This document shows, piece by piece, positions 28,201 through 36,843 of a stretch of DNA of 64,000 nt (positions are counted from its first letter, which is position 1; every line of letters begins with the position of its first letter). Below the pieces are notes generated by a model that saw only the letters and a list, made by a program, of their open reading frames with translations, was not told the DNA's origin and did not search any database. The position numbers and the translations under genes are program-made. The stretch spans positions 1 through 64,000 of the forward strand of contig CAYRFF010000011.1 in the NCBI GenBank assembly GCA_964423575.1, given 5' to 3'. Source of the DNA: CAYRFF01 sp964423575. Its GTDB lineage: Bacteria > Bacteroidota > Bacteroidia > Chitinophagales > Saprospiraceae.

Positions 28201-28302
28201 GTCCCATAAGCTTCCTGTTCTCTGTACTGAGAAAAAATAAACAATCGTAGCTACAATAATCGTTAGCCATCCGGATAATCTATAAGCACTTCTATATTTC
28301 AA
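25261..28302 (-). CDS. DUF2723 multi-pass membrane protein (putative protein O-mannosyltransferase-like)
   Basis: The 1013-residue protein matches the DUF2723 family of Bacteroidota: an N-terminal segment YFFSVQRTGSLWDCGEFIAGAYKLEVVHPPGAP... with the conserved acidic residue pattern of GT-C glycosyltransferases, about ten membrane helices in residues 10-620, and a soluble C-terminal third (about 650-1013) that includes YGDNDTYPLWYAQEVEDIR. The family is related to dolichyl-phosphate-mannose protein mannosyltransferases, and a role in surface or protein glycosylation is plausible but unproven. First gene of a probable operon with rpiB and the M28 peptidase. Confidence 0.9.
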   Translation of the reverse strand: MKYRSAYRLSGWLTIIVATIVYFFSVQRTGSLWDCGEFIAGAYKLEVVHPPGAPLFLLIGHLFAKIGEWFSSDPADIAFMVNLLSGLSAAFAVGFLAWSTFLFGKLALVGRDGETTESQNIALAIAGIVAGLVAAFSVSVYFSAVEGEVYAMSFFFTCLVLWAMTVWYAKPNEKEHDRWIVFALYATGLSIGVHLLSLLIIPTAALLYYFKKYDKINAKGVLASLAIGGAVVVFIMKFVIVGVPTIWAWFDKIMVNSLGMGFNTGIIPTILLLAGVFAFGLHYAHKRNSHILQLTFMAALLVVISFSTVGVVVVRANAKPPINMNNPQDPFSLLPYLNREQYGERPIIYGPAFDVVPTSTDIEPRYGRVGDKYEVTGYKMSYVYKQSDKSLFPRMGHTDRESQYRNWIGRPSGSPTMADNLSFFFSYQVNWMYWRYFMWNFVGRTNAKQGYTPANKADGQWASGIKFIDKWRLYDMDKEPEWMKNDESRNSYYFIPLILGIVGMVFSYKYRRKDFFALMTMFFITGLGIILYSNQPPQEPRERDYVLIGSFATFAIWIGLSVPAIYGFLGDKLKNMNKNVLAVVAGAIVLIAPMLMGFQNYDDMGRRHLYASRDYASNFLNSVEENAIIFTYGDNDTYPLWYAQEVEDIRTDVRVINLSLIAVDWYIDLMRRRVDKSAAIDMSIAPEQYRGYRHDQLFLFDRGGGVPQRMLTFTQLANEINSGNTELRDPSRGMSQFGIEAGRFSVPIDKNNVKNIFGLDDSLASVATENLLFDFRSKTYLRKDELAILDIIASNINKRPIYFATTIQSSKMLGLNDYVQLEGLALRIIPVKSESDQRLSIFGSGRIDSDKVLNNAKEKFMWGGFDKKDIFVDESFGPAVQSHRLVFYRALMDFMEKGETGKAEQMSDLFFEGFPNMNFPYGYFEIPFISPYVENGKIDRAQELIDIALENVTTELDFYSSLDQSIVNSSFSHPQNVAMSSLFRLNDVVKDLPDSAKKDNYVNTIEQYMELLR

Positions 28303-28407
28303 AATAATAGATTCTAAGGTTTATTAAATCTTATTTTCTTTTCCGTAACGAATTTTCTTCGACAGTATTCTGTCTTCTCTGAAAATCCTTCATTCTTAAC
28401 TAATACG

Positions 28408-28415
28408 CAAAAATA
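28408..28415 (-). promoter_or_regulatory. Candidate -7 element for the DUF2723 operon
   Basis: TATTTTTG on the minus strand fits TAnnTTTG 106 bp before the start codon. No convincing -33 TTG is seen. Confidence 0.35.
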
Positions 28416-28531
28416 GTAAATTCTGTGTCTTTATTCTATTTAATGAAACAATTGAGTCCACGATTAACTAATACCTTCAATCGATAATATAATTATGGAA
28501 GCATCAGTCGGTGATTCTGTGGCCAATCTTA

Positions 28532-28560
28532 TTGTATTAGTAAAGGATATTATATATTTG
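28532..28560 (+). promoter_or_regulatory. Promoter of the DUF4834-like gene, four bases before its ATG
   Basis: TTG (28532-28534), an 18-bp spacer and TATATTTG (28553-28560) match the consensus. The ATG is at 28565, so transcription should begin at or within a few bases of the start codon. Confidence 0.65.
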
Positions 28561-28564
28561 CTTT

Positions 28565-28726
28565 ATGTTTAGAATCATTTTATTAGTCCTGGTCGTATAT
28601 GCTGTCTTTCGTTTTTTAAACTATAGAAACTCAACTCAGCGCCCTATAAATAATAATTATGGCGGCCGAAGACATGAAGAAGGAGAATATATCGACTATG
28701 AAGAAGTCGACGATGATGAGGCCTAA
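28565..28726 (+). CDS. DUF4834-like small membrane protein
   Basis: This short gene encodes 53 residues: an N-terminal hydrophobic helix (MFRIILLVLVVYAVFRFL), a polar Asn/Arg-rich linker, and an acidic tail (EEVDDDEA) preceded by EGEYIDYEE. The pattern of one N-terminal helix plus the EGEYIDYEEV tail resembles small DUF4834 proteins of Bacteroidota. Function is unknown. A consensus promoter lies directly in front. It precedes the pseudouridine synthase gene by 59 bp and could be co-transcribed with it and thiL. Confidence 0.7.
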   Translation: MFRIILLVLVVYAVFRFLNYRNSTQRPINNNYGGRRHEEGEYIDYEEVDDDEA

Positions 28727-28785
28727 GCAGGCATGATTAAAAAACAGTTGCATTCAGATGTAGTGCAAACGATTTTATTAAAGCT

Positions 28786-29484
28786 ATGGAAGCCGATATT
28801 TTTGAAAGAGACTTTGTCGATGCGATTAAACCGCGAATATTATTTGAAGATGAAGATTTAATCATCCTCAATAAGCCGGCTGCTATACCTGTAGCACCTG
28901 ACTTAACCGGGGATGACTCTCTGATTGATATAACAGAAGACTATTGTGGACACCCACTAAAACTTATCCACCGACTGGACAGGCCTTCATCCGGGATAGT
29001 AATCTTTGCCAAGAGTAAGCACAGCTGTATTCATCTGTCAAAACAATTTAAGGAAAGGGCATTGATGAAAAAATACCTTGCAGTCGTCAACAAAACCAAT
29101 AAGCTGCCTACAAAAATTTCTCTTGAAGACAAGATTTTCCACGACAAGAAGAAAAACAAGAGTTTTATCCGATCCTGGATGGAAGATGGCGGGCAAGTCG
29201 CACAGTTGAGTTATGAACTAATCGATTCAATCAAGCATTATGCCTTGCTAGAAGTAAATTTGCACACAGGCCGACATCACCAGATACGTGCACAATTGGC
29301 AAATCTCGGCTATCCAATCAAAGGCGATGTCAAGTATGGCTTTAAAAGAGGAAATAGAGATCGCTCTATTCAACTCCATGCCTGGAAAGTCTCATTTGTA
29401 CATCCTGCAAATAATCAAACATTAAATATTGAAGTAAATCCTCCCGCAGAAGATGTCTGGAGGCATTTTGATATGTTTATTTAG
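28786..29484 (+). CDS. RluA family RNA pseudouridine synthase
   Basis: The 232-residue protein is a compact RluA-type synthase that isomerises uridine in rRNA or tRNA. The catalytic motif HRLDRPSSGIVIFAK holds the essential aspartate near residue 66. Other family blocks are ILNKPAAIPVAPD, LEVNLHTGRHHQIRAQLA and IQLHAWKVSF. It lacks an S4 domain, so it is closer to RluA/RluC-like single-domain enzymes. Target site cannot be assigned from sequence alone. Confidence 0.92.
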   Translation: MEADIFERDFVDAIKPRILFEDEDLIILNKPAAIPVAPDLTGDDSLIDITEDYCGHPLKLIHRLDRPSSGIVIFAKSKHSCIHLSKQFKERALMKKYLAVVNKTNKLPTKISLEDKIFHDKKKNKSFIRSWMEDGGQVAQLSYELIDSIKHYALLEVNLHTGRHHQIRAQLANLGYPIKGDVKYGFKRGNRDRSIQLHAWKVSFVHPANNQTLNIEVNPPAEDVWRHFDMFI

Positions 29485-29537
29485 GTTTTGCATACTGAAG
29501 CAGAACAATCTACTCAATTCCATATTTAATAGAATAT

Positions 29538-30575
29538 ATGAGCGATATGAACAAAAAAACTGATGTAAACGTCCTTGGTGAGTTTGGCCTAATTGAGCAT
29601 CTGCTCAAGGATTTCAAGAATAAACAAGCTAGTACATATCTGGGTGCTGGAGATGATGCGGCGCTTATCGATATAGGGAACAACCGTGTCATAGCCTTAA
29701 GTACGGATTCTCTGGTGGAGGGGATTCACTTTGACATGATGTACACCCCATTAAAGCACCTGGGCTACAAATCAGTAATTGTGAATTTGTCCGATATAGC
29801 AGCAATGAATATCAGACCGACACAGATTACGGTGTCGATTGCAATTTCAAGTAAATATACTGTAGAGGCACTTGAGGAATTATACAAAGGTGTCGCTCTT
29901 GCCTGTGAAACTTATGGCGTAGATCTCGTCGGAGGAGATACCACCTCCTCGCCCCGCGGTTTATATATAAGTGTGACCGCAGTCGGGATAGGAGAAAAGG
30001 ACAAAGTTGTAAAACGCAGCACCGCTAAAGAAGGAGATATTCTCTGCGTAACGGGAGATTTGGGAGCGGCATACCTCGGACTCCAATTACTTGAAAGAGA
30101 AAAGCAGGTATTTCTTGAGGATCCAAATATGCAACCCGCGCTTGATGAACATGCTTACCTCATTGAACGGCAATTAAAGCCGGAAGCACGTGTAGAGATG
30201 GTTAATATATTTGCGAAAGCTAATTTCATCCCTACTGCAATGATGGACGTATCAGATGGAATTGCCTCGGATATCATGCATATCTGCAAAATGTCCGGCG
30301 TGGGCGTTATGATTGAAGAAGCCAAAGTCCCTATCCGACAGGATGTAGAAATTCTGGCTATTGACTTCAACATGGACCCTATCACCGTAGCTTTATCAGG
30401 AGGCGAGGACTATGAACTATTGTTCACCGCAGATGAAAAAGATCTGGAAAAAATACAGCATCTTCCAGACACTTCTATTATCGGAGATATTGTCGGTCCT
30501 GAACAGGGGCTCAACTTGCTATCGACCGGAGGTAATATACATCCGTTAAAAGCGCAAGGCTGGAAGCACTTTTAA
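29538..30575 (+). CDS. thiL: Thiamine-monophosphate kinase
   Basis: ThiL phosphorylates thiamine monophosphate to the active cofactor thiamine diphosphate. The 345-residue protein has the AIRS/PurM-like fold signatures GAGDDAALIDIG near residue 37, LSTDSLVEGIHF, NLSDIAAMN, LVGGDTTSS, VTGDLGAAYLGL and MDVSDGIASDIMHI, all typical of ThiL. Full length. The gene starts with MSDMNKK; MNKK, three codons in, is an alternative start. It follows the pseudouridine synthase gene by 53 bp. Confidence 0.94.
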   Translation: MSDMNKKTDVNVLGEFGLIEHLLKDFKNKQASTYLGAGDDAALIDIGNNRVIALSTDSLVEGIHFDMMYTPLKHLGYKSVIVNLSDIAAMNIRPTQITVSIAISSKYTVEALEELYKGVALACETYGVDLVGGDTTSSPRGLYISVTAVGIGEKDKVVKRSTAKEGDILCVTGDLGAAYLGLQLLEREKQVFLEDPNMQPALDEHAYLIERQLKPEARVEMVNIFAKANFIPTAMMDVSDGIASDIMHICKMSGVGVMIEEAKVPIRQDVEILAIDFNMDPITVALSGGEDYELLFTADEKDLEKIQHLPDTSIIGDIVGPEQGLNLLSTGGNIHPLKAQGWKHF

Positions 30576-30611
30576 AATCCTGTATCAAGCTTACTTTGTA
30601 AAAGCCGGTTA

Positions 30612-32138
30612 TCAGTCGAAGATAATTAGCTTTGATCTGTATTTATGTCCGTTATCTGCAATATACATCAGGTAGTATTGTCCTGCTCCAAATGACAGAT
30701 TTTCAATTCTTTCCGGTGAATTTTTAAAGTTGCGAGTATAAATCATTGAACCTGCATTATCAAACACTTTCAATGAACCGGCGCCCATATCGGTAGCCAG
30801 GTAAATATCATTTCCTGATTGCAGAGGATTTGGATAAACATTCATCGTTTCATAAGCCTGATAAGCAGGATTCTTGGTCGATACGGATATTGAATCCGGG
30901 TGAACCAGCAGAAAATCATCATAAATCACCAAGCCAAGTGACGAATCGTCATTTTTATGAAAAATTGCATCTTCAACTTCTGCAGAATCAGCCGTATTCC
31001 AATAGTTTTCGCGAGCGTAAATCGTCTCATCATTCATATTAAAGAGAGCATAAATCTGGCCGCTATTTCCATTGTTCACAAAGGCATTTCTAGTCGTTGG
31101 ATAAGGCAAGGTCTCTCCGTCAGGCTCACTGAGATACGCAATCGGCGCGATAAATTCCGCAGCATTGGAAGCTTGAATAGTTAAGCCCCAGAGATTATCT
31201 TCAATATGATTTCCAGCCAGGTAAGAGACGTTACTCTCGGTTCCGTACAGGTTTATCCCGCTACCACCGAGATTGGGTTCTCCCTGAATATTATTTCCTA
31301 TAATATGGTTGTTTCTGATGGAGGAAGTCACGTTACTACCGATAACTGTAATGCCATAACGATTTCCTTGTATCAGGTTATTTTCTACAATCAGGATAGC
31401 ATGTCTTTGAATAAGATTAGTAAGACCTATTCCACCTGACATATCATTTCCTCCCAGGAAAACAGAATTCCTGACAACAATAGAATCCCCTTCTGCCGTA
31501 TCAGCAAAGTTTAGCTGTGGGGAGTTTTTATTCTTAGTGTTATTTTCAATAAAGTCACAGTGGTCAATCACCAGGCTTATCGCTGCATTCACTCCGGAGC
31601 TTAATGCCGCACTCTCAGTTTCTTCAAATAAGGTATTACTAATCAGCCCTTTTGAGCGGAAGACAGATATTGCCGGACTCACTCCTGCCTCAAGGCTAAG
31701 TGTCTTATAAAACTTACTATCATTTATCGTAAAATCAGAATCGACAAAATTCAGTCCTCCTCCTTTGTTAAATGTAACATTATCGATTAAAACAGTCGTA
31801 GAGTCAAACCTCATTTTTGGGAAAGTGTCATTAGTCAGCCCGGACAAAGTCAGAGATTCAAAAACTACATGAGCTAATTCACTGCTGATTCTCGAAGTCT
31901 CACCCAGTTTTAAATGAAGTTCACTTATGGTTAATGTATCTGTAGCTGCGATGATTAATTCCGAGCTTATTTCACAAATCCTTTCTCCTCCTTCTTCATA
32001 GTCATTAATAAGATTAGGGAAAGCATCAATAAGGTCATCCATATTCCAGTTCACTCCGGTTCCGGGAGTTGAAATCTGAGCAAAACTTATTGTGCCAGCC
32101 ATGAATAAGACTGAGAAAAATAGTAAACGATAGTTCAT
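30612..32138 (-). CDS. Secreted right-handed beta-helix protein with T9SS sorting domain
   Basis: The 508-residue protein has a signal peptide (LLFFSVLFMAGTISFAQ), then a long series of parallel beta-helix rungs (about residues 90-340) with repeated segments such as NNTLIQGNRYGITVIGSN, NNHIIGNNIQGE and GNHIEDNLWGLTI. It ends in a type A T9SS sorting domain (about 430-508; YPNPLQSGNDIYL, SLKVFDNAGSMIYTR). Beta-helix proteins of this type bind or cleave polysaccharides, but I see no catalytic site and cannot assign a substrate. Confidence 0.87.
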   Translation of the reverse strand: MNYRLLFFSVLFMAGTISFAQISTPGTGVNWNMDDLIDAFPNLINDYEEGGERICEISSELIIAATDTLTISELHLKLGETSRISSELAHVVFESLTLSGLTNDTFPKMRFDSTTVLIDNVTFNKGGGLNFVDSDFTINDSKFYKTLSLEAGVSPAISVFRSKGLISNTLFEETESAALSSGVNAAISLVIDHCDFIENNTKNKNSPQLNFADTAEGDSIVVRNSVFLGGNDMSGGIGLTNLIQRHAILIVENNLIQGNRYGITVIGSNVTSSIRNNHIIGNNIQGEPNLGGSGINLYGTESNVSYLAGNHIEDNLWGLTIQASNAAEFIAPIAYLSEPDGETLPYPTTRNAFVNNGNSGQIYALFNMNDETIYARENYWNTADSAEVEDAIFHKNDDSSLGLVIYDDFLLVHPDSISVSTKNPAYQAYETMNVYPNPLQSGNDIYLATDMGAGSLKVFDNAGSMIYTRNFKNSPERIENLSFGAGQYYLMYIADNGHKYRSKLIIFD

Positions 32139-32247
32139 TTGTAAGTATAATTTTACAGGTAAATAAATAAGATTTATGCTGACAAGGTAAGTCTTTTCAT
32201 CTTACTTATAAATAGAATAGAGTTTGTTTTTTTAAGTTTCAAAGCAT

Positions 32248-32281
32248 AAAAAAAGGCTGCTCACTCATGGTGAACAGCCTT
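32248..32281 (-). terminator. Intrinsic terminator of pnp
   Basis: On the minus strand, AAGGCTGTTCA pairs with TGAGCAGCCTT (one mismatch) around a 7-nt loop and is followed by a seven-T run. It lies about 40 bp past the pnp stop. Confidence 0.85.
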
Positions 32282-32318
32282 ATATTAAGATTTATATTCC
32301 GAGTTATTCGGCATCGTC

Positions 32319-34433
32319 TTAAAGTAGAGCTTTTCTGGAAAGTCTAATTTTTCCGCTACGCTCATCGATTCCAATGATTTTAACCTGAATTGTATCTCCT
32401 TCCTGGAAATATTCAGTTACATCATCAACTCGCTTGTTATCAATTTCTGATACGTGAAGCAATCCACTCTTACCATTGAAATCAATAAAAGCACCATAAG
32501 GCTTGATTGAATCAACTCTACCTTCAAAGACATCTCCCACTTCAGGAGTATAGGCAATATCCTTAACACGGCGCACCGCTCTGTCAAGATCATCTTTATT
32601 GCTTGAAGCAATATTTACGATTCCTTTCTTGCCAACTTCTTCGATTGAGATAATGGTATTAGTAGTTGCTTGAATTTCCTGGATAATTTTTCCACCAGGC
32701 CCGATTACCGCACCGATAAATTCTTTATCAATTGCAAACTCTACAATACGTGGAGCATGTGGCTTAAGATCTTCACGTGGCTCTGAAATTTCTTTAGCCA
32801 TTTCATTTAAGATGTGAATTCTGCCTTCTTTAGCCTGCATCAAAGCCTGCTCAAGTACTTCGTACGGAAGTCCCTGGATTTTAATATCCATCTGGCAAGC
32901 ACAGATACCATCCTTGGTACCGGTAACTTTAAAGTCCATGTCTCCCAGGTGGTCTTCATCTCCAAGGATATCAGACAGAACAACGTGGTTGTCGCCATCG
33001 CTGATCATACCCATTGCAATACCGGAAACCGGCTTCTTAATCTGAATACCCGCATCCTGCAGAGCCAAAGTTCCGGCACATACAGTAGCCATTGAAGAAG
33101 AACCATTGGATTCCAACACATCAGAAACGATTCTGATAGTATGTGCATAATCATCCGGAAGAACTTGCTTCAGTGATCTTGCAGCAAGATTGGCGTGCCC
33201 TATCTCCCTTCTCGAAGGTCCACGATTAGGCTTAACCTCACCTACTGACAAAGCAGGGAAATTATAATGTAGGTAAAAGTCTTCATCATATCTTTCCAAA
33301 GCCTTATCAATCAGCATCTGGTCTTCCTTAGTTCCAAGTGTAACTGTGGCAAGTGCCTGAGTTTCTCCACGAGTAAAGATTCCTGATCCATGCGCCGATG
33401 GCATATAGTCAACTTCACACCATATATCTCTAATATCCTGTGGATTTCTACCGTCAAGTCTTTGCTTCTCATCCAGAATCATTCCACGGATAAGGTCACG
33501 CATAAGGTTATCGTATGCAGAGCTGATGTATCCGGCGTTTTCTTCGAAGTACTCTTCTCCAAACTTCTCCAAGACTGCGTTCTCATACGCTTCCTTGATA
33601 AGATCAAAGGCATCTCTTCTTTCAAACTTTTCAGTTGACTTATGCGCTACAGCATTAATCTGATCCTTGCAATAAGTAACTACAAATTCATCTATTTCAG
33701 GAATATGTACCGCTTCCGGCACTTCTCTTTTCTCAAGAGCTTTTCTTCCTACTTTCTGAGCAAGTTTCTCCTGCGCATCACACTGTACTTTAATAGCTTC
33801 GTGTCCGGCCTGAATTGCTTCAATAAGTTCTCTTTCTGAGCATTCATCAGCTTCCCCTTCAACCATGACAACGTTATCTTTGTCAGCAGCGATGATAATT
33901 TCAAGTCTTGCTCTTTCCAGGTCAGATTTCTGAGGATTGATTACATATTTTCCGTCAATCTGAGCAACGCGTACTTCAGATATCGGCCCTGCAAATGGTA
34001 TGTCAGAAACTGCGATAGCTGCCGAAGCTGCCAACGCTGCAAATGCATCAGGTAAAGTATCGTCTTCTCCTGATATAAGGTTAATCTGAACTTGCGTGTC
34101 GCTCATATAGTTATCCGGAAACATAGGCCTGATTGCCCTGTCCACCAGACGGCTTGTAAGTATCTCATACTCTGACAAACGCGCTTCTCTTCTAAAAAAG
34201 TTACCTGGAATTCTTCCAGCTGCAGCAAATTTCTCTTGATAATCAACAGTCAATGGAAAAAACGGAGCATCACTTTGTTTTCTACTGCTTACTACGGAAG
34301 CAAATAACATTGTGTTACCACATTTTACAACCACTGAACCATCTGCCTGAGCTGCTAGTTTTCCGGTTTCAATAATAACCTCTCGTCCATCGGGTAAGTT
34401 GAAGGACTGAGTAATTGGATTTTTAACACCCAT
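32319..34433 (-). CDS. pnp: Polyribonucleotide nucleotidyltransferase (PNPase)
   Basis: PNPase degrades RNA 3' to 5' by phosphorolysis. The 704-residue protein has two RNase PH domains (about residues 10-230 and 320-550; FFRREARLSEYEILTSRLVDR and FPALSVGEVKPNRGPSRREIGHANLA), a helical middle domain, a KH domain (IGAVIGPGGKIIQEIQ) and a C-terminal S1 domain (GDVFEGRVDSIKPYGAFIDF). Length is normal. It follows rpsO with 208 bp between them, the usual gene pair, and has its own terminator downstream. Confidence 0.97.
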   Translation of the reverse strand: MGVKNPITQSFNLPDGREVIIETGKLAAQADGSVVVKCGNTMLFASVVSSRKQSDAPFFPLTVDYQEKFAAAGRIPGNFFRREARLSEYEILTSRLVDRAIRPMFPDNYMSDTQVQINLISGEDDTLPDAFAALAASAAIAVSDIPFAGPISEVRVAQIDGKYVINPQKSDLERARLEIIIAADKDNVVMVEGEADECSERELIEAIQAGHEAIKVQCDAQEKLAQKVGRKALEKREVPEAVHIPEIDEFVVTYCKDQINAVAHKSTEKFERRDAFDLIKEAYENAVLEKFGEEYFEENAGYISSAYDNLMRDLIRGMILDEKQRLDGRNPQDIRDIWCEVDYMPSAHGSGIFTRGETQALATVTLGTKEDQMLIDKALERYDEDFYLHYNFPALSVGEVKPNRGPSRREIGHANLAARSLKQVLPDDYAHTIRIVSDVLESNGSSSMATVCAGTLALQDAGIQIKKPVSGIAMGMISDGDNHVVLSDILGDEDHLGDMDFKVTGTKDGICACQMDIKIQGLPYEVLEQALMQAKEGRIHILNEMAKEISEPREDLKPHAPRIVEFAIDKEFIGAVIGPGGKIIQEIQATTNTIISIEEVGKKGIVNIASSNKDDLDRAVRRVKDIAYTPEVGDVFEGRVDSIKPYGAFIDFNGKSGLLHVSEIDNKRVDDVTEYFQEGDTIQVKIIGIDERSGKIRLSRKALL

Positions 34434-34603
34434 AATTAATAATAATGTATTTAATGTGAAAGAATTACAACATCACATTGTGATTAACGGTGAGCTATAT
34501 TCTGAAGATATTAAGGATAAATCAGCTAATTTAAAGTGTATTGAAAGCTTGATAAGTGTCTTTATCCTGATTGTAATTCTATAAAAATATTTCAATTATA
34601 ATG

Positions 34604-34630
34604 AAAGATGCCGGCATAGCCGGCATCTTT
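34604..34630 (-). terminator. Intrinsic terminator/stem after rpsO
   Basis: A 12-bp perfect stem, AAAGATGCCGGC with GCCGGCATCTTT around a 3-nt loop, lies 11 bp past the rpsO stop. The following tract is T-rich on the minus strand. In many bacteria, read-through here supplies part of the pnp message. Confidence 0.8.
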
Positions 34631-34641
34631 ACGTTTTATGT

Positions 34642-34917
34642 TTATCTTCTGATCTTCAATTCTGCAATGAGATCACGATATTTCTGAATATCCTTGGAAG
34701 CAAGGTACTTCAGATGATTTCTTCTTTTACCTACAAGGTGAAGCAATGTTTTTCTAGCTTGTGTGTCTTTCTTGTTCTCCAGCAAATGCTGTGATAAAGA
34801 TTGAATACGGTAAGTAAATAAGGCTATCTGCCCTTCTGTGCTTCCGGTATTCGTTTCAGAACCGCCGTACTGCTTGAAAATCTCGCTTTTCTTTTCTTTT
34901 GTTAAATAAGTTGCCAT
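34642..34917 (-). CDS. rpsO: 30S ribosomal protein S15
   Basis: The 91-residue protein has the S15 layout (GSTEGQIALFTYRIQSLSQHL, KDTQARKTLLHLVGKRRNHLKYL). S15 binds 16S rRNA early in 30S assembly. It lies directly before pnp, with a promoter at 34972-35002 and a terminator-like hairpin at 34604-34630. Confidence 0.97.
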   Translation of the reverse strand: MATYLTKEKKSEIFKQYGGSETNTGSTEGQIALFTYRIQSLSQHLLENKKDTQARKTLLHLVGKRRNHLKYLASKDIQKYRDLIAELKIRR

Positions 34918-34971
34918 TTTTTTAATTTATAAGTTTACCAATTATAATCACATGGATTAGTTTTAGCGGTG

Positions 34972-35002
34972 CAAAGGTATGCTTTTTTTACAAATCCACC
35001 AA
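34972..35002 (-). promoter_or_regulatory. rpsO promoter
   Basis: On the minus strand, TTG (35002-35000), a 20-bp spacer and TACCTTTG (34979-34972) form a consensus promoter 54 bp before the rpsO ATG. Confidence 0.65.
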
Positions 35003-35097
35003 GACAATCTTTCTGTTCTTCTTGTCAAGCCAGTAGTTTAGCGATTTATGTCTCCAAAATCGCATAAATGGGAGGTGACGATAGCAGATAATTTCTC

Positions 35098-35904
35098 TTA
35101 TTTACTTAATTTCATCTTGGCTTCTTCCCAAAGTGTGTCCATTTCCTCCAAGGTCATTTCATTCAAAGTCTTGTCGGCATTCTTCTCAATATAGCGGAAT
35201 CTATTGTAGAATTTATTATTGGTACTTGCCAAAGCTGTTTCAGGATCGACCCCAAGAAACCTCGCGTAATTGATAAGACTGAATAATACATCTCCCAGTT
35301 CATCCTGCAGTTTCTCTTTACTTGCATTTGCTGCAACCTCACTTCTGAATTCCTGTATTTCCTCTTCCACTTTATCCCAGACATCTTCCGTCTCCCTCCA
35401 CTCAAATCCCACCTGAGCTGTCTTATCCTGCATTCTATATGCCTTCACCATTGCAGGCAATGCTCTCGGGACTCCATCAAGAACAGAAGCATCCCTGCTC
35501 TTCTTCTCCTTTTGCTTAATTTTCTCCCAATTCTCCTTTACCGTTTTTTCATCTTCAGCGTTCACATCACCATAGATATGAGGATGACGACGGATAAGCT
35601 TCTCACACAGATTATCTATTACAGTCCCTATATCAAAGGTTCCTTTTTCCTCCCCTATCTTGCTATAAAAAACCATGTGCAAGAGAATATCTCCTATTTC
35701 CTCCCTGATGTTCTCATCATCGTTTTTATCAATTGCATCTACGAGTTCATACGTTTCTTCTATCGTAAGATTCCGCAAGGTTTCATTGGTCTGCTTCATA
35801 TCCCAAGGGCACAGAGCTCGCAACTCCTCCATCACAAGCAGTAGTCTTTTAAACGATTCTGCCTTTCTTTCCGGCTCTTGTACTGTAATTCCTTTATTGG
35901 CCAT
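35098..35904 (-). CDS. mazG: Nucleoside triphosphate pyrophosphohydrolase MazG
   Basis: MazG hydrolyses (d)NTPs to monophosphates and pyrophosphate, removing aberrant nucleotides. The 268-residue protein has two MazG folds: the N-terminal one with CPWDMKQTNETLRNLTIEETYEL and the metal-binding EEIGDILLHMVFYSKI, and a second with VEEEIQEFRSEV and LQDELGDVLFSLINYARF. Length matches the two-domain E. coli type. It follows ribA on the same strand with 57 bp between them. Confidence 0.94.
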   Translation of the reverse strand: MANKGITVQEPERKAESFKRLLLVMEELRALCPWDMKQTNETLRNLTIEETYELVDAIDKNDDENIREEIGDILLHMVFYSKIGEEKGTFDIGTVIDNLCEKLIRRHPHIYGDVNAEDEKTVKENWEKIKQKEKKSRDASVLDGVPRALPAMVKAYRMQDKTAQVGFEWRETEDVWDKVEEEIQEFRSEVAANASKEKLQDELGDVLFSLINYARFLGVDPETALASTNNKFYNRFRYIEKNADKTLNEMTLEEMDTLWEEAKMKLSK

Positions 35905-35961
35905 AATATTAAATTTCAGCTATCAATTTCTGTGATTTCCATGCATCAGATATATGCATGC

Positions 35962-36552
35962 TTATTTCATGTGCGTAAGGAGATGTCCCATAAACATCTT
36001 CTTGGTTTCAAGATATTCCTTATTTTCTTCATTGGGCCTGACTTCCAGGGGAATTCGCTTATGCACTTTTATCTGACTTCCGTCAAATGCGTGGATTTTA
36101 TCCGGATTGTTAGTCAGTAGGTTAACCTCTTCGACTCCGAGAGACTTCAGAATTGCAATTGCCAGATCATAAGTGCGTTGATCCGGCTCGAAGCCCAGAT
36201 GAACATTAGCCTCTATCGTATCGTAACCTTCATCCTGGAGATTGTATGCTTTCAGCTTTGAGATCAATCCGATTCCACGACCTTCCTGCCGTAGATACAT
36301 AAGGATTCCGCTATTCTCCGCAATATATCGCAAAGACAAATCCAACTGCTGGCCACAATCGCAGCGTTGTGACCCCAGCAAATCACCGGTGATACATTCG
36401 GAATGAATCCTGACATTTACCGGCTTAGTCGTGTCTACATCCTCAGTCATAAACACAAGTGTAGGCGAGTATTCTTCAGCATTATTTGCGTAAGCTATAA
36501 GAATAAACTCTCCATATTCAGTAGGAATCCGCGCTCTTGCCTGTTCTTTCAT
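35962..36552 (-). CDS. ribA: GTP cyclohydrolase II
   Basis: RibA opens GTP to give the first riboflavin pathway intermediate. The 196-residue protein carries the zinc ligands in HSECITGDLLGSQRCDCGQQL (cysteines near residues 53, 64 and 66), the catalytic-arginine region RQEGRGIGL and NLLTNNPDKI. It is a stand-alone RibA without the RibB (DHBP synthase) domain; a separate ribB or RibBA must serve elsewhere. Confidence 0.94.
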   Translation of the reverse strand: MKEQARARIPTEYGEFILIAYANNAEEYSPTLVFMTEDVDTTKPVNVRIHSECITGDLLGSQRCDCGQQLDLSLRYIAENSGILMYLRQEGRGIGLISKLKAYNLQDEGYDTIEANVHLGFEPDQRTYDLAIAILKSLGVEEVNLLTNNPDKIHAFDGSQIKVHKRIPLEVRPNEENKEYLETKKMFMGHLLTHMK

Positions 36553-36627
36553 AAAAATATCTTGAGGGCTATTATTGGGAAAGGCTAAAATGACAATAAA
36601 TGTTTAAAAACAGTCCCTTTATTATGG

Positions 36628-36635
36628 CAAAGATA
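36628..36635 (-). promoter_or_regulatory. ribA -7 promoter element
   Basis: TATCTTTG on the minus strand, 75 bp before the ribA start, matches TAnnTTTG. The -33 element is not clear. Confidence 0.5.
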
Positions 36636-36759
36636 GAGAAAAAGTGCGAAAAATCACAGTACACATAAAGCCGGCAGAACCCAGGGTAAATCACTTCAAA
36701 TTACACGGAACATATTTAAATAATATGTAATCTATACTGCAAAATGCCACCATATTCTG

Positions 36760-36767
36760 TACCTTTG
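36760..36767 (+). promoter_or_regulatory. -7 promoter element of the glcD-alr pair
   Basis: TACCTTTG matches TAnnTTTG 76 bp before the ATG at 36844. The -33 element is weak. Confidence 0.5.
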
Positions 36768-36843
36768 TGTTCATCAAAGATAATGTCCGAGCTGTGGACA
36801 CCAAGGCCGGATTTTCTTTCCTGTTTAGATCAAGAAGAAGGAA

